A stretch of 64,000 bases of DNA from Clostridia bacterium (GTDB taxonomy: Bacteria; Bacillota; Clostridia; TANB77; CAG-508). The translations under genes and the position numbers were made by a program. Below, in pieces: positions 27,627 through 35,906 of this stretch. The DNA is taken from NCBI GenBank assembly GCA_017934475.1, contig JAGBJN010000001.1, positions 292,981 to 356,980 on the forward strand, read 5' to 3'. The notes under the pieces were generated by a model. That model was not told where the DNA came from and searched no databases. It was given only the letters and a program-made list of their open reading frames with translations. Each line of letters begins with the position of its first letter. The stretch's first letter is position 1.

Positions 27627-27648
27627 AAAAGTTGCACTTGCAACTTTT
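27627..27648. promoter_or_regulatory. perfect 22-bp palindrome between nrdD and the Crp/Fnr-type gene
   Basis: Two perfect 10-bp arms (AAAAGTTGCA and TGCAACTTTT) flank CT. The right arm contains the -35 hexamer of the regulator's promoter, and the site lies 59 bp upstream of the nrdD start. Its size and two-fold symmetry fit an operator for a dimeric Crp/Fnr-family protein. Autoregulation and control of nrdDG are inferred. Confidence 0.8.
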
Positions 27649-27666
27649 GTTGTTTTTTGATATAAT
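27638..27666 (+). promoter_or_regulatory. sigma-A promoter of the Crp/Fnr-type regulator
   Basis: TTGCAA (27638-27643) and TATAAT (27661-27666) are separated by 17 bp. Transcription would begin near 27673, only about 4-10 nt before the two candidate ATG codons. Confidence 0.8.
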
Positions 27667-27676
27667 ATTTTTGGTG

Positions 27677-28315
27677 ATGTCTATGAGTAGCGCATTTGAT
27701 GGATTATCAAGACTTCAGATAGAAAAAATATATGATTTACTTGATGTACATATTTATAAATTTAATAAAGGTGATGCAATTTTTCCTACAATTAAAGGTG
27801 GTAATATTGTAGGTATTATTTCTTATGGTTCTGCAAGCATAAGTTATATTGAATATAATGGCAATGAAATTGTATTAGAAAATTTAAATAAGGATAGTGT
27901 ATTTGGTAGTAATATTTCCCTTATCTCTGTTGATAATTGTGAAATAACTGCAAAAGAAAATACTGAAGTTTTACTTATTGATTACAACAAATTAATCAAT
28001 CCAAGAAATTTAAAATACCCATACTTTAATATATTCTTTAATAACTTATTTGATATTATAAATACTAAATTTAAAGAGACTAATGAAAGAGTTCGTATCC
28101 TTGAAAAGAAACAAATAAGGGATAAACTCCTTGAGTATTTTGAAATTGAATATAAAAAAGTTCTTAATAGAAATATAAATTTACCTTTTGCGTTAAAAGA
28201 TTTAGCAGACTATATTTCTGTAAATAGATCTGCTATGTTTAGAGAGCTAAAACATTTAAAAGAAGAGGGCTTTATTGATATAAATGGAAAAAGAATTACA
28301 TTACAATATAAATAG
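27677..28315 (+). CDS. Crp/Fnr-family transcriptional regulator
   Basis: This is a two-domain dimeric DNA-binding regulator. Residues ~10-115 form the cyclic-nucleotide-binding-type beta-roll (LLDVHIYKFNKGDAIF, VLENLNKDSVFGSN). The C-terminal winged helix contains FALKDLADYISVNRSAMFRELKHLKEEGFIDINGKRI. It has one cysteine only (DNCEI), so it cannot hold an Fnr-type cluster. The start at 27677 (or 27683) is dictated by the upstream promoter, leaving an almost leaderless mRNA; a frame open from 27632 would begin inside the operator. It ends in TAG. Divergence from nrdDG suggests control of anaerobic nucleotide synthesis; the signal is unknown. Confidence 0.87.
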   Translation: MSMSSAFDGLSRLQIEKIYDLLDVHIYKFNKGDAIFPTIKGGNIVGIISYGSASISYIEYNGNEIVLENLNKDSVFGSNISLISVDNCEITAKENTEVLLIDYNKLINPRNLKYPYFNIFFNNLFDIINTKFKETNERVRILEKKQIRDKLLEYFEIEYKKVLNRNINLPFALKDLADYISVNRSAMFRELKHLKEEGFIDINGKRITLQYK

Positions 28316-28345
28316 CAAGTGAAATTTTATCACTTGCTATTTATT
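28310..28345. terminator. bidirectional terminator between regulator and NUDIX gene
   Basis: A 13-bp perfect stem (AAATAGCAAGTGA / TCACTTGCTATTT) with a 7-nt loop sits between converging genes. Its core AGCAAGTGA is shared with the nrdG terminator. Confidence 0.85.
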
Positions 28346-28369
28346 TCTATTTCTCTTCTATAATATAAG

Positions 28370-28768
28370 TTAATCTAGTTCTTCAATTACTTTTTTAAGT
28401 AATTCCTTCCAATTTTCAAATGTTAAAGTATTTATTGCTTCTTCAAAGTCACACCATTTTATATTTTCAATTTCACTTTCTTGCATTATTATTTGCTCAT
28501 TTTTTGGTGTTGCTAAAAATAGTACTGTTGTTTTATCTATTTCATCTCTAATAATATAATTTAGTACATATCTTTTCTTTTCGTTAATTTCAACATCTAA
28601 GCCTACTTCTTCTTTTACTTCTCTTAGTGCTGTTTGTATCTCATTTTCTCCTTTTTCTACATGTCCTTTTGGAAATCCCCAGAAGTTTCTATTTTTTTCA
28701 TATACTAAAAGTACTTTATTATCTTTTATAATAATACAACCACAACTTTTTTCTTTTCTTAGTTCCAT
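28370..28768 (-). CDS. NUDIX hydrolase
   Basis: NUDIX enzymes cleave nucleoside diphosphates linked to another moiety, often damaged nucleotides or diadenosine polyphosphates. The 132-residue protein has a complete NUDIX box, GHVEKGENEIQTALREVKEEVGLD (about residues 35-58), with the glycine, glutamate and REVKEEVG core all present. The SCGCIIIKDNKVLLVYEKNRNFWGFPKG lead-in resembles bis(nucleosyl)-tetraphosphatases. The exact substrate is unassigned. It lies 24 bp downstream of the cyclophilin-like gene on the same strand. Confidence 0.92.
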   Translation of the reverse strand: MELRKEKSCGCIIIKDNKVLLVYEKNRNFWGFPKGHVEKGENEIQTALREVKEEVGLDVEINEKKRYVLNYIIRDEIDKTTVLFLATPKNEQIIMQESEIENIKWCDFEEAINTLTFENWKELLKKVIEELD

Positions 28769-28792
28769 ACATTTTCCCCTTCTTGCAAATTA

Positions 28793-29302
28793 CTACTTTT
28801 CAAATTTTATAACTATATTTTCATTTCCTAAATCTGGTAAATTTTCAATATGTCCAATTTTAGTATAACTATATGAAGTTTCAAATGATTTATAAAATAC
28901 AACTAAACAATTATTTCCAAATAGCATTATATCTCCTGCAACTATACTATGAGGATTATACGAATTTGTAGGTAATGTGCTATCTAAATAGACATATTTT
29001 TCGTTTCCATTTAGTTCAGACATATTTAATTCTTTAGGTAACATTTTCATGAAACTTTGAGTTGTTTCATTTTCTTCTAAAGTAGCATTATAATCTTTAC
29101 CATTTATAATCACTCTTATTTTTGAATTCATTTCATTCTCACTTTCTACATTTTCTTCATCTGTCAAAATTTTACTTTCATTTACACCTTTATTACCATC
29201 TGTTCTTTCTAATTTATTATTTGTATTTAATATAATAGCAAGCCCGCTAATTCCACAAATTAATACTAAAATAATAACTACTATTAAAAATTTATTGTTC
29301 AT
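28793..29302 (-). CDS. membrane-anchored cyclophilin-like fold protein
   Basis: One N-terminal membrane helix (about residues 5-27) is followed by a short acidic linker and a ~110-residue domain. That domain has the bacterial cyclophilin-like fold pattern: IRVIINGKDYNATLEENETTQSFMKMLP, then YNPHSIVAGDIMLFGNNCLVVFYKSFETSYSYTKIGHI. Such domains usually occur with flavodoxins and hydrolases, as here. The gene starts just after the alpha/beta hydrolase stop, and the hydrolase follows a flavodoxin gene. The three probably form one operon. Biochemical activity is unknown. Confidence 0.83.
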   Translation of the reverse strand: MNNKFLIVVIILVLICGISGLAIILNTNNKLERTDGNKGVNESKILTDEENVESENEMNSKIRVIINGKDYNATLEENETTQSFMKMLPKELNMSELNGNEKYVYLDSTLPTNSYNPHSIVAGDIMLFGNNCLVVFYKSFETSYSYTKIGHIENLPDLGNENIVIKFEK

Positions 29303-29303
29303 A

Positions 29304-30293
29304 TTATTTTAAATACTCCTTTAAAAAACTTTCAATTTTATCAAAAGGTATTTTATCTTTTTGATCATATAAGTCACAATGTGTTGCATTTGGTACTATT
29401 ACTAGTTCTTTATTTTCTGTATATTTACTATCTTTAATCATATTATTATAAGCATCTTTTCCCATATAACAAGAATGAGCATTTTCTCCGTGTAATATCA
29501 TAACAGCATTTCTAATTTCATTACTATACCTAAATAATCTTGTATTCATCATAGACGTATTAGACTGAATTGCCCAACCATTGTTTGAATTCAAACTTCT
29601 TTTATGATATCCACGTGGTGTTTTGTAATATGCATAATAATCTTTTACAAATTGAGGTGCATCATCTGGCAAAGGATCAATAACTCCTCCTGCTAATTTA
29701 TATTCTCCGGTTTTAAAATCTTCTGTTCTTTGTGCGTTTATTGCTATTCTTGCAATATATCTAGATTCCTCATTATCTTTTTCATCAAAATATCCGTTTC
29801 CTGCAACTCTTGACATATCATACATTGTAGAACAAACAGTTGCTTTAATTCTTGTATCTATACAAGCAGTTTGAAGTGCCATTCCACCCCAACCACAAAT
29901 ACCTATTATTCCTATTTTTTCTGGATCAACATTTTCTAAGTTAGATAAATAGTCAACTGCTGATTGAAAATCTTCTACATTTATATCAGGTGAAGTCATA
30001 TACCTTGGTTCACCACCTGATTCTCCTGTAAATGATGGATCAAATGCTATTGTTAGAAATCCTCTTTCTGCCATTTCTTGCGCATATAATCCACTTGATT
30101 GTTCCTTTACTGCACCATAAGGACCGCTTATAGCTATTGCTGATATTTTTCCTTCATATTGTTTTGGTTCATATAAATCAGCAACTAGTGTTATTCCAAA
30201 ATGGTTTTTAAATGTAACTTTTTTGTGGTTTATTTTATCACTTTTAGAAAATACTTTGTCCCATTCATCTGTTATTGTAATTTCATTATTCAT
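29304..30293 (-). CDS. alpha/beta hydrolase (dienelactone-hydrolase-like/acetyl-xylan-esterase-like)
   Basis: This is a predicted cytosolic serine hydrolase. The fold is shown by VTFKNHFGITLVADLYEPKQYEGK, AIAISGPYGAVKEQ, FLTIAFDPSFTGES and the strand-helix IGIIGICGWGGMALQTA. In that nucleophile elbow a cysteine stands at the usual Ser position (GICGWGG). AVMILHGENAHS and the C-terminal histidine in NATHCDLYD follow. A Cys nucleophile recurs in dienelactone hydrolases. The ATG at 30293 is preferred because AAGGAGA lies 8 nt upstream; the longer frame to 30347 overlaps the flavodoxin gene. The substrate is unknown. Confidence 0.85.
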   Translation of the reverse strand: MNNEITITDEWDKVFSKSDKINHKKVTFKNHFGITLVADLYEPKQYEGKISAIAISGPYGAVKEQSSGLYAQEMAERGFLTIAFDPSFTGESGGEPRYMTSPDINVEDFQSAVDYLSNLENVDPEKIGIIGICGWGGMALQTACIDTRIKATVCSTMYDMSRVAGNGYFDEKDNEESRYIARIAINAQRTEDFKTGEYKLAGGVIDPLPDDAPQFVKDYYAYYKTPRGYHKRSLNSNNGWAIQSNTSMMNTRLFRYSNEIRNAVMILHGENAHSCYMGKDAYNNMIKDSKYTENKELVIVPNATHCDLYDQKDKIPFDKIESFLKEYLK

Positions 30294-30307
30294 TTTCATC
30301 TCTCCTT

Positions 30308-30832
30308 TTAAATCCAATTTTCTATCCTTGATTTTGCATTTAAACAATCTGCTCCTCTTATTGCTATACTATCGTCTAAAACTATTGCCCCTTTACATAT
30401 TCTTTTCACATCATTTGGTACATTTGCAAGGCCAGAACCTTCATGAGTTGTAACAATACGTATTATTTTTCCTGTAAAATCTAACTCTTTTAAGGCTGTT
30501 TCTAATTCAGGTGCATATGTTCCCCAATAAATAGGTGTCATTATATATATTACTTCATACTCTGAAATATCTTCTATTTTTTCTTTTATAGGTGCATTTC
30601 CTATCCTTTGTTTTGCTTCTTCTATACATGTTTTGTAATCTTTTGCATAAGGCACAAGTGGTTCTACTTTAAACATATCTGCATTTGTTAATTCTTGTAC
30701 ATATTCTGCAATATGTTCTGTATTTCCTTTTTCAATATATCCTACACTATAATTTTCATCTGCTCTTGAAAAATATATAATTAAACTATTCTTATCCTTA
30801 TAATTTTCTTTGTTACTTCCAAATAAACTCAT
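30308..30832 (-). CDS. flavodoxin
   Basis: Flavodoxins are FMN-binding electron carriers. The 174-residue protein starts with a short charged lead and then NSLIIYFSRADENYSVGYIEKGNTEHIAEYV, the phosphate-binding first loop. It continues with VIYIMTPIYWGTYAPELETAL and a C-terminal Rossmann-like half (IIRIVTTHEGSGLANVPNDVKRIC). It lies just upstream of the alpha/beta hydrolase and cyclophilin-like genes, a combination known in anaerobic Firmicutes. Electron partners cannot be named. Confidence 0.9.
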   Translation of the reverse strand: MSLFGSNKENYKDKNSLIIYFSRADENYSVGYIEKGNTEHIAEYVQELTNADMFKVEPLVPYAKDYKTCIEEAKQRIGNAPIKEKIEDISEYEVIYIMTPIYWGTYAPELETALKELDFTGKIIRIVTTHEGSGLANVPNDVKRICKGAIVLDDSIAIRGADCLNAKSRIENWI

Positions 30833-30857
30833 AATTTTATCTCCTTTTATTTATTCT

Positions 30858-31958
30858 TTAATCAGATATATCTGTATCTAAAATTATATTAAAATTATAG
30901 TCTTTGTATTTTTTCTTAAGTTTTTCTAGTATCTCATCTATTCTTTTTTCTGGCTCTTTTTCATCAAAACTAAAAACTAAATCAAATGAAATTGTTTTGT
31001 ATTCTTCATCTACATAGAAAGCATGTATTTGAATAATATTTTTATATTCACTTAATATTTTTCCTACATATTCTCTTATTTTCTTATTTTCTTCTAGGTC
31101 ATTAGAAGCATAAATTCCAATTGTTAAGGCTATTCCAAGTTTGCTATATACGTCTATTGCAATTCTTCTTGTAAGTCTATGTATTTCTTTTGCCTTCATA
31201 TTATCATCAACTTGAATATGTACACTTCCTATCATTTTATTTGGACCATAATTATGTATTGCTAAATCATATACTCCTAATACTTCTTTATATGATCCTA
31301 CAACATCTCTTAGTTCTTTTGTTAACTCCGCGTCAGCTCTTACTCCGATCATATCATTTATAGTATCTTTAAAAATTTCTATTGCAGATTTTAAAATAAT
31401 AATTGAGATAATTATACCGATATATCCTTCTAAACTAATATGCCATATAAAACTAATAATTGCTCCAACAAATGTTGAAAGCGATAATACTGAATCACTG
31501 ATTGCATCTGTTCCACTTGCAACTAAACTATTTGAATTAAGATTCTTTCCTTGTTTCTTTACATATCTTCCAAAGAAAAATTTAACAAAAACAGCAACTA
31601 TAATTATAATTAAAGATGCTATAGAATAATCAGCTGATTCAGGAGTAACTATCTTTTCAATTGATTCTTTTAAAGATGTTAAACCTGCAACTAATATAAT
31701 TACAGCTATTATAACAGATGAAAAATATTCTATTCTTCCATATCCATATGGATGTTTTTTATCAGGCCTTTTATTTGAAAGCTTTGTTCCAATTATTGTA
31801 ATAATAGAAGATAATGCATCACTTAGGTTATTAACAGCATCCAAAGTTATTGCTATAGAATTTGCAATAATTCCAACTACCGCTTTAAAAGCAACTAATA
31901 TTAAGTTAACAATTATTCCCCATATACTAGCTTTTATAATTTTTTTATTTCTATCCAT
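30858..31958 (-). CDS. cation diffusion facilitator family transporter
   Basis: CDF proteins export divalent metals (Zn, Fe, Mn, Co or Cd) in exchange for protons. The 366 residues contain six membrane segments. The metal-site helices are marked by NSIAITLDAVNNLSDALSSI, where N replaces the usual H/D at one position, and LVASGTDAISDSVLS. A KKHPYGYGRIEYFSSVIIA segment and a cytosolic C-terminal domain with KMIGSVHIQVDDNMKAKEIHRLTRRI follow. Two ND/TD pairs resemble manganese/iron-type CDFs, but metal specificity is not proven. It lies 25 bp upstream of the flavodoxin gene. Confidence 0.92.
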   Translation of the reverse strand: MDRNKKIIKASIWGIIVNLILVAFKAVVGIIANSIAITLDAVNNLSDALSSIITIIGTKLSNKRPDKKHPYGYGRIEYFSSVIIAVIILVAGLTSLKESIEKIVTPESADYSIASLIIIIVAVFVKFFFGRYVKKQGKNLNSNSLVASGTDAISDSVLSLSTFVGAIISFIWHISLEGYIGIIISIIILKSAIEIFKDTINDMIGVRADAELTKELRDVVGSYKEVLGVYDLAIHNYGPNKMIGSVHIQVDDNMKAKEIHRLTRRIAIDVYSKLGIALTIGIYASNDLEENKKIREYVGKILSEYKNIIQIHAFYVDEEYKTISFDLVFSFDEKEPEKRIDEILEKLKKKYKDYNFNIILDTDISD

Positions 31959-32010
31959 TATATTCCCTTTCTTCTGTATTATTTGGATTTAATTTTAAAT
32001 TTACATTTTA

Positions 32011-32793
32011 TTATCTTTCCATATCATTCTTTTTATCTTTTAATACATTAACTCCTATGGCATATCTTCTTGTTCCTATTTTCTTTTGTTCAAATCCATT
32101 AGCAACAACATCTAATCTATATTCTTCTGTTTCAATTTCAGTATTAATTTTAGGTTCTTCTCCAATTTTACTATCTATTTCTTGTATAAAATGCCTACTT
32201 GCAACATAATTTCCATCTTTATATATTGGAACTCTTGCTGTTGAATCATATAAAAACATTTTTTCATCTAGTTTTATAATATTATAGGCATGTGGTCCTT
32301 TTTGTTCTCCAACTTCAATATCTCCTGAAATATAGTAACTTTCTATTCCTAAAAAGGAAAAAATATTTTGTGCCATTGCTGCTCTTTCTGCACACATTGC
32401 AGCATTTTTTCCTTTTAAAATAGATATGTCATGATAATTGTCTCCATCTATATTCTCATTTAGAATTTGTCTTCTTATATCTTCATTACCATTTTTTCCA
32501 AAATAATAATCTAAATAACTACTTAAATTTCTTACAGCATCGCCAATCTCTGTCATATTATGTTTCTTTAGTAGCATCATAAATTCATATAAATATTCGT
32601 CATTTTCTATTTTAAAATAAGAGTCACCATTATCTATAAGTGTTTCTTTTGGAATTATTCCTTTTAAAGGTGTTACACTTTCATACCCTAACACTTTTCT
32701 TTCTCCAGCATTACTATAAAGCGTTTCCAATCTTTTATCTATCATTTCTTTTAGTTCTTTTTCATCTTTAGCTTTTGTATATATATTTTCCAT
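32011..32793 (-). CDS. transglutaminase-like (papain-fold) protein
   Basis: The central part shows the cysteine-histidine-aspartate layout of transglutaminase-like hydrolases: KGKNAAMCAERAAMAQNIFSFLG (Cys), EQKGPHAYNIIKLD (His) and KMFLYDSTARVPI (Asp). No signal peptide or membrane segment is present, so it acts in the cytosol, perhaps as a peptidase or amidase. The ATG at 32793 is chosen for its AAGGGG site; a longer frame to 32814 lacks one. It lies upstream of the CDF transporter, 52 bp apart. The substrate is unknown. Confidence 0.75.
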   Translation of the reverse strand: MENIYTKAKDEKELKEMIDKRLETLYSNAGERKVLGYESVTPLKGIIPKETLIDNGDSYFKIENDEYLYEFMMLLKKHNMTEIGDAVRNLSSYLDYYFGKNGNEDIRRQILNENIDGDNYHDISILKGKNAAMCAERAAMAQNIFSFLGIESYYISGDIEVGEQKGPHAYNIIKLDEKMFLYDSTARVPIYKDGNYVASRHFIQEIDSKIGEEPKINTEIETEEYRLDVVANGFEQKKIGTRRYAIGVNVLKDKKNDMER

Positions 32794-32839
32794 TTTTTCC
32801 CCTTTTACATACAATTATCTTTTATTATTTTAATAAATA

Positions 32840-33724
32840 TTATTCTTCATTATTATCTGTTAAACCATCATTATATTCATTATGTTGAAATACGAAATCA
32901 TCATAATCATCTAAGAAATGGTGAGTTTTTCCATCTTTTTTGTATGAAATAATTGTGTTTAAATTAACATTTTCTACACTTCTGAATATATTTATATCTA
33001 TATTATCATAATTCTGTTTTAAACTTTTTATTAGTTTCTTTACTTCTTCTCTTTTAGACTTACCATCTTCATTATCGTTTTTTATATATTCTTCAGTAAA
33101 TCTGCATGCACATTGTAAAAATTCTAAATTATTTCTATTTACCCAACTTATAATTGATTCTTCTTTTACCCAGTAAAGTGGCCTAATAAGTTCCATTCCT
33201 TCATGAAATGTACTATGTAATTTTGGCATCATTGTTTGTATTTGAGAACCATATAACATTCCCATTAATATAGTTTCTATTACATCATCAAAATGATGTC
33301 CAAGTGCTATTTTATTACATCCAAGTTCTCTAGCTTTTTTATATAAATATCCTCTTCTCATTCTCGCACAAATATAACATGGATTATTATCTATTTTATA
33401 TACACAATTAAATATATTACTTTCAAACATAGTAATTGGAATATTTAAAAGTTCTGCATTTGAGATTATTTTTTGTTTGTTTTCTTCATTATATCCAGGA
33501 TTCATAACCATATATACAACTTCAAAATTAATTTTTCCATGTCTTTTTAATTCTTGAAAACATTTAGCCATAAGGAATGAATCTTTTCCTCCTGAAATAC
33601 AAACTGCTATTTTATCTCCATCTTGTATCATGTCATAATCTCTTATTGATTTAGTAAATTTATTCCATATTCTCTTTCTATATGTTGTCATTATACTCTT
33701 TTCTATTTCTTTATATTTTTCCAA
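32840..33724 (-). CDS. TtcA-family ATP-pyrophosphatase (tRNA thiolation-like)
   Basis: This enzyme belongs to the PP-loop family that adenylates tRNA bases for sulfur transfer; TtcA itself makes 2-thiocytidine 32. The loop is KIAVCISGGKDSFLMAKCFQEL. A CYICARMRRGYLYKKA pair of cysteines, GHHFDDVIETILMGMLYG and a further cysteine pair in FLQCACRFTEEY follow. The best start is a TTG at 33724 with AGAGGT at 6-nt spacing, giving MEKYKEIEKSIMTTYRK; a frame open to 33754 has an ATG without a ribosome binding site. Exact target base is inferred only. Confidence 0.85.
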   Translation of the reverse strand: MEKYKEIEKSIMTTYRKRIWNKFTKSIRDYDMIQDGDKIAVCISGGKDSFLMAKCFQELKRHGKINFEVVYMVMNPGYNEENKQKIISNAELLNIPITMFESNIFNCVYKIDNNPCYICARMRRGYLYKKARELGCNKIALGHHFDDVIETILMGMLYGSQIQTMMPKLHSTFHEGMELIRPLYWVKEESIISWVNRNNLEFLQCACRFTEEYIKNDNEDGKSKREEVKKLIKSLKQNYDNIDINIFRSVENVNLNTIISYKKDGKTHHFLDDYDDFVFQHNEYNDGLTDNNEE

Positions 33725-33778
33725 ATTGTTACCTCTTTTATTATTATTTTCCATAGGATTTTATCATATATTATAAAA

Positions 33779-33807
33779 AAAATAAAGAGGCGTTAACCTC
33801 TTTATTT
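33779..33807 (-). terminator. terminator after the lipoprotein gene
   Basis: A 10-bp perfect stem AATAAAGAGG / CCTCTTTATT is followed by T-rich sequence on the minus strand, 8 nt after the lipoprotein stop. Confidence 0.82.
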
Positions 33808-33814
33808 ATATTTT

Positions 33815-34453
33815 TTATTGTTGATTTAATTCTATTTTTAATGAGTTTATTATATCTAAAGTTTCTTGATCAAATTCTTTAGATTCTTTTACTTCTTCAC
33901 CTTTATAGTAAACCCCTATTTCTAGGTCGCTTCCTTTATATATATCATCTGCACTAATTGCATAATCATATCCATGATATACATAGTTTCCAGAACCACC
34001 TGTTTTGCTATGATATCTAATTGCTTTTCTTCCGTTTATTTCAAGTTTTTCCATTCCTGAAAGTCTTGGTCTTGAACTCATAGTAGTATCTTCAACAAAT
34101 GCTAAATATCCATCAAATGTAGCCTCTGTTTCACCATGTTTTTCTTTATATTCTTTTCCTGTATTATAAACTAAACTGTGCGTACCAAATGAAAATACTG
34201 CAGTATCAGTTTCTAGATAAAATGTTCCGCTTGATTTTGCTTCCTTTGGTTTATCTTTTGTAAATCCATATTTTGCTGTTCCATCTTCTTTTTTAGGAAC
34301 TACTACAGTAATTTTTCCTTTTCCTAGTGTTTCAGATATTTCTACTCCATTAATCTTCTTTGTATTGTCTCCTCCATTTTCGCATCCTGTTAATACGAAT
34401 AATCCTGTTGCAAGTAGTATTGCAACTATAATAATGCTAATTGTTTTTTTCAT
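33815..34453 (-). CDS. putative lipoprotein
   Basis: The 212-residue protein begins with a lipoprotein signal peptide (MKKTISIIIVAILLATGLFVLTGC), the lipobox cysteine being residue 24 in LTGC. The mature part is a single soluble domain with beta-rich sequence (GKITVVVPKKEDGTAKYGFTKD, KLEINGRKAIRYHSKTGG, YHGYDYAISADDIYKGSDLEIGVYYKG). It resembles surface proteins with a nuclear-transport-factor or LolA-like fold, but I cannot name a family. It is singly transcribed and ends at a terminator. Confidence 0.8.
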   Translation of the reverse strand: MKKTISIIIVAILLATGLFVLTGCENGGDNTKKINGVEISETLGKGKITVVVPKKEDGTAKYGFTKDKPKEAKSSGTFYLETDTAVFSFGTHSLVYNTGKEYKEKHGETEATFDGYLAFVEDTTMSSRPRLSGMEKLEINGRKAIRYHSKTGGSGNYVYHGYDYAISADDIYKGSDLEIGVYYKGEEVKESKEFDQETLDIINSLKIELNQQ

Positions 34454-34570
34454 TTTTTAACATTCCATTTTTCTAAAATTTGTTTAATCGTATCATAAAA
34501 AATTTTTTAAAGCAATAATTTTTACATTTTTTATATATTATATTAAAACATATACAACAATATGCACACC

Positions 34571-35857
34571 CTAATTTACCTTACAAACCTTTACCTTTAC
34601 AATATGCTTATTTATTACTTTTTCTATTTTATAATTTGCCTTTTTAGTTTCAATTACAACCCCTTCATCTTTTTCATTTGGAATTCTACCTAAAATTTCC
34701 ACAAGATATCCAGATAATGTGTCATAGTCTCCTTCTTCTATCTCTATATCCATAATGTCCTCTACCTCATATAATGCAATTTCTCCACTAAATTCGAAAG
34801 TGTTTTCATCTATCTTTTTTGCATAATCTTTAATATCATCATACTCATCATAAATTTCTCCAACTATTTCTTCTAATATATCCTCTATTGTCACTAATCC
34901 CGCCGTTCCTCCGTATTCATCTATAACAATTGCTAGTTGCTTGCTATTTTTTCTAAGTTCAGAAAATAATTCATTTATTGGTTTAGTCTCAGGAACGTAA
35001 TATACATCTTTCATTATTTTCTTCACTTTTATATCTTTTTCTTTTGATGTTAGAAACAAATCCTTTACATGAATAAATCCCTCTATATTATCAATATCTT
35101 CATCATATAACGGTATTCTACTATAAGTAAAATCCTCATTCATTTCTTTTATCACTTCTTCTATAGTCATATTAGAATTTAAAGCATAAATATTAGTTCT
35201 AGGCGTCATTACTTCAGATACAATAATATCATTAAATTCAAATACATTATTTATCATATCTCCTTCATATTCATTAATTGCACCTTTTTCTTCTCCTACA
35301 TCAACAAGCATTCTTATTTCCTCTTCTGTAACTGTTTCTTCTTCTTTGTCATTTACTCCAAAAATTTTTGAAATAATATTAGTCGAAACACTAAGTAATT
35401 TTACAAAAGGTAAACTTATTATTGATAATACTTGAATTATTTCAACTGAAAAATAAGCAATTTTTTCATAGTTTTTCATTGCTAATCTTTTAGGTACTAA
35501 CTCTCCAAATATAAGTGTAAAATATGATAATAAAAGAGTAACAATTATAATTGAGAAACTGTTCCATACATTGATATTAATACTAGGAATTAAATAGTAC
35601 AAAACAGGTGCAAGTTTACTTGAAAATGTTTCAGCAGCAAAAGCACTTGATAAAAATCCTGCAAATGTAATTCCTATTTGAATTGTTGCCAAAAATTTAC
35701 TTGGATCTATCATCATTTCTTTTATCTTTTTTGCTTTTTTATTTCCTTCTTTTGCCTCTTTTCCAATCTTTACATCATTAAGCGATATAAATGCTATTTC
35801 TACCGCTGAAAAGAAGCCATTTAAAAATACTAAAAAAATAATTACAACAATTAGCAT
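34571..35857 (-). CDS. HlyC/CorC family transporter-like protein (CNNM, CBS pair, CorC_HlyC domains)
   Basis: Proteins of this family act in Mg/Co homeostasis or as membrane sodium/magnesium exchangers; the old name hemolysin is misleading. The first ~190 residues are a CNNM-type membrane domain (FFSAVEIAFISLNDVKIGKEAKEGNKKA, IFGELVPKRLAMKNYEKIA). Two CBS domains (VSEVMTPRTNIYALNSNMTIEEV; VKKIMKDVYYVPETKPINELF) come next. Then follow KQLAIVIDEYGGTAGLVTIEDILEEIVGEIYDEYD and a C-terminal CorC_HlyC domain (DTLSGYLVEILGRIPNEKDEGV). Full length. Confidence 0.92.
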   Translation of the reverse strand: MLIVVIIFLVFLNGFFSAVEIAFISLNDVKIGKEAKEGNKKAKKIKEMMIDPSKFLATIQIGITFAGFLSSAFAAETFSSKLAPVLYYLIPSININVWNSFSIIIVTLLLSYFTLIFGELVPKRLAMKNYEKIAYFSVEIIQVLSIISLPFVKLLSVSTNIISKIFGVNDKEEETVTEEEIRMLVDVGEEKGAINEYEGDMINNVFEFNDIIVSEVMTPRTNIYALNSNMTIEEVIKEMNEDFTYSRIPLYDEDIDNIEGFIHVKDLFLTSKEKDIKVKKIMKDVYYVPETKPINELFSELRKNSKQLAIVIDEYGGTAGLVTIEDILEEIVGEIYDEYDDIKDYAKKIDENTFEFSGEIALYEVEDIMDIEIEEGDYDTLSGYLVEILGRIPNEKDEGVVIETKKANYKIEKVINKHIVKVKVCKVN

Positions 35858-35906
35858 ATTTTTCTCCTTTTAATCGTTGTAATTATTATTTCTATATTTT
35901 TAAATT

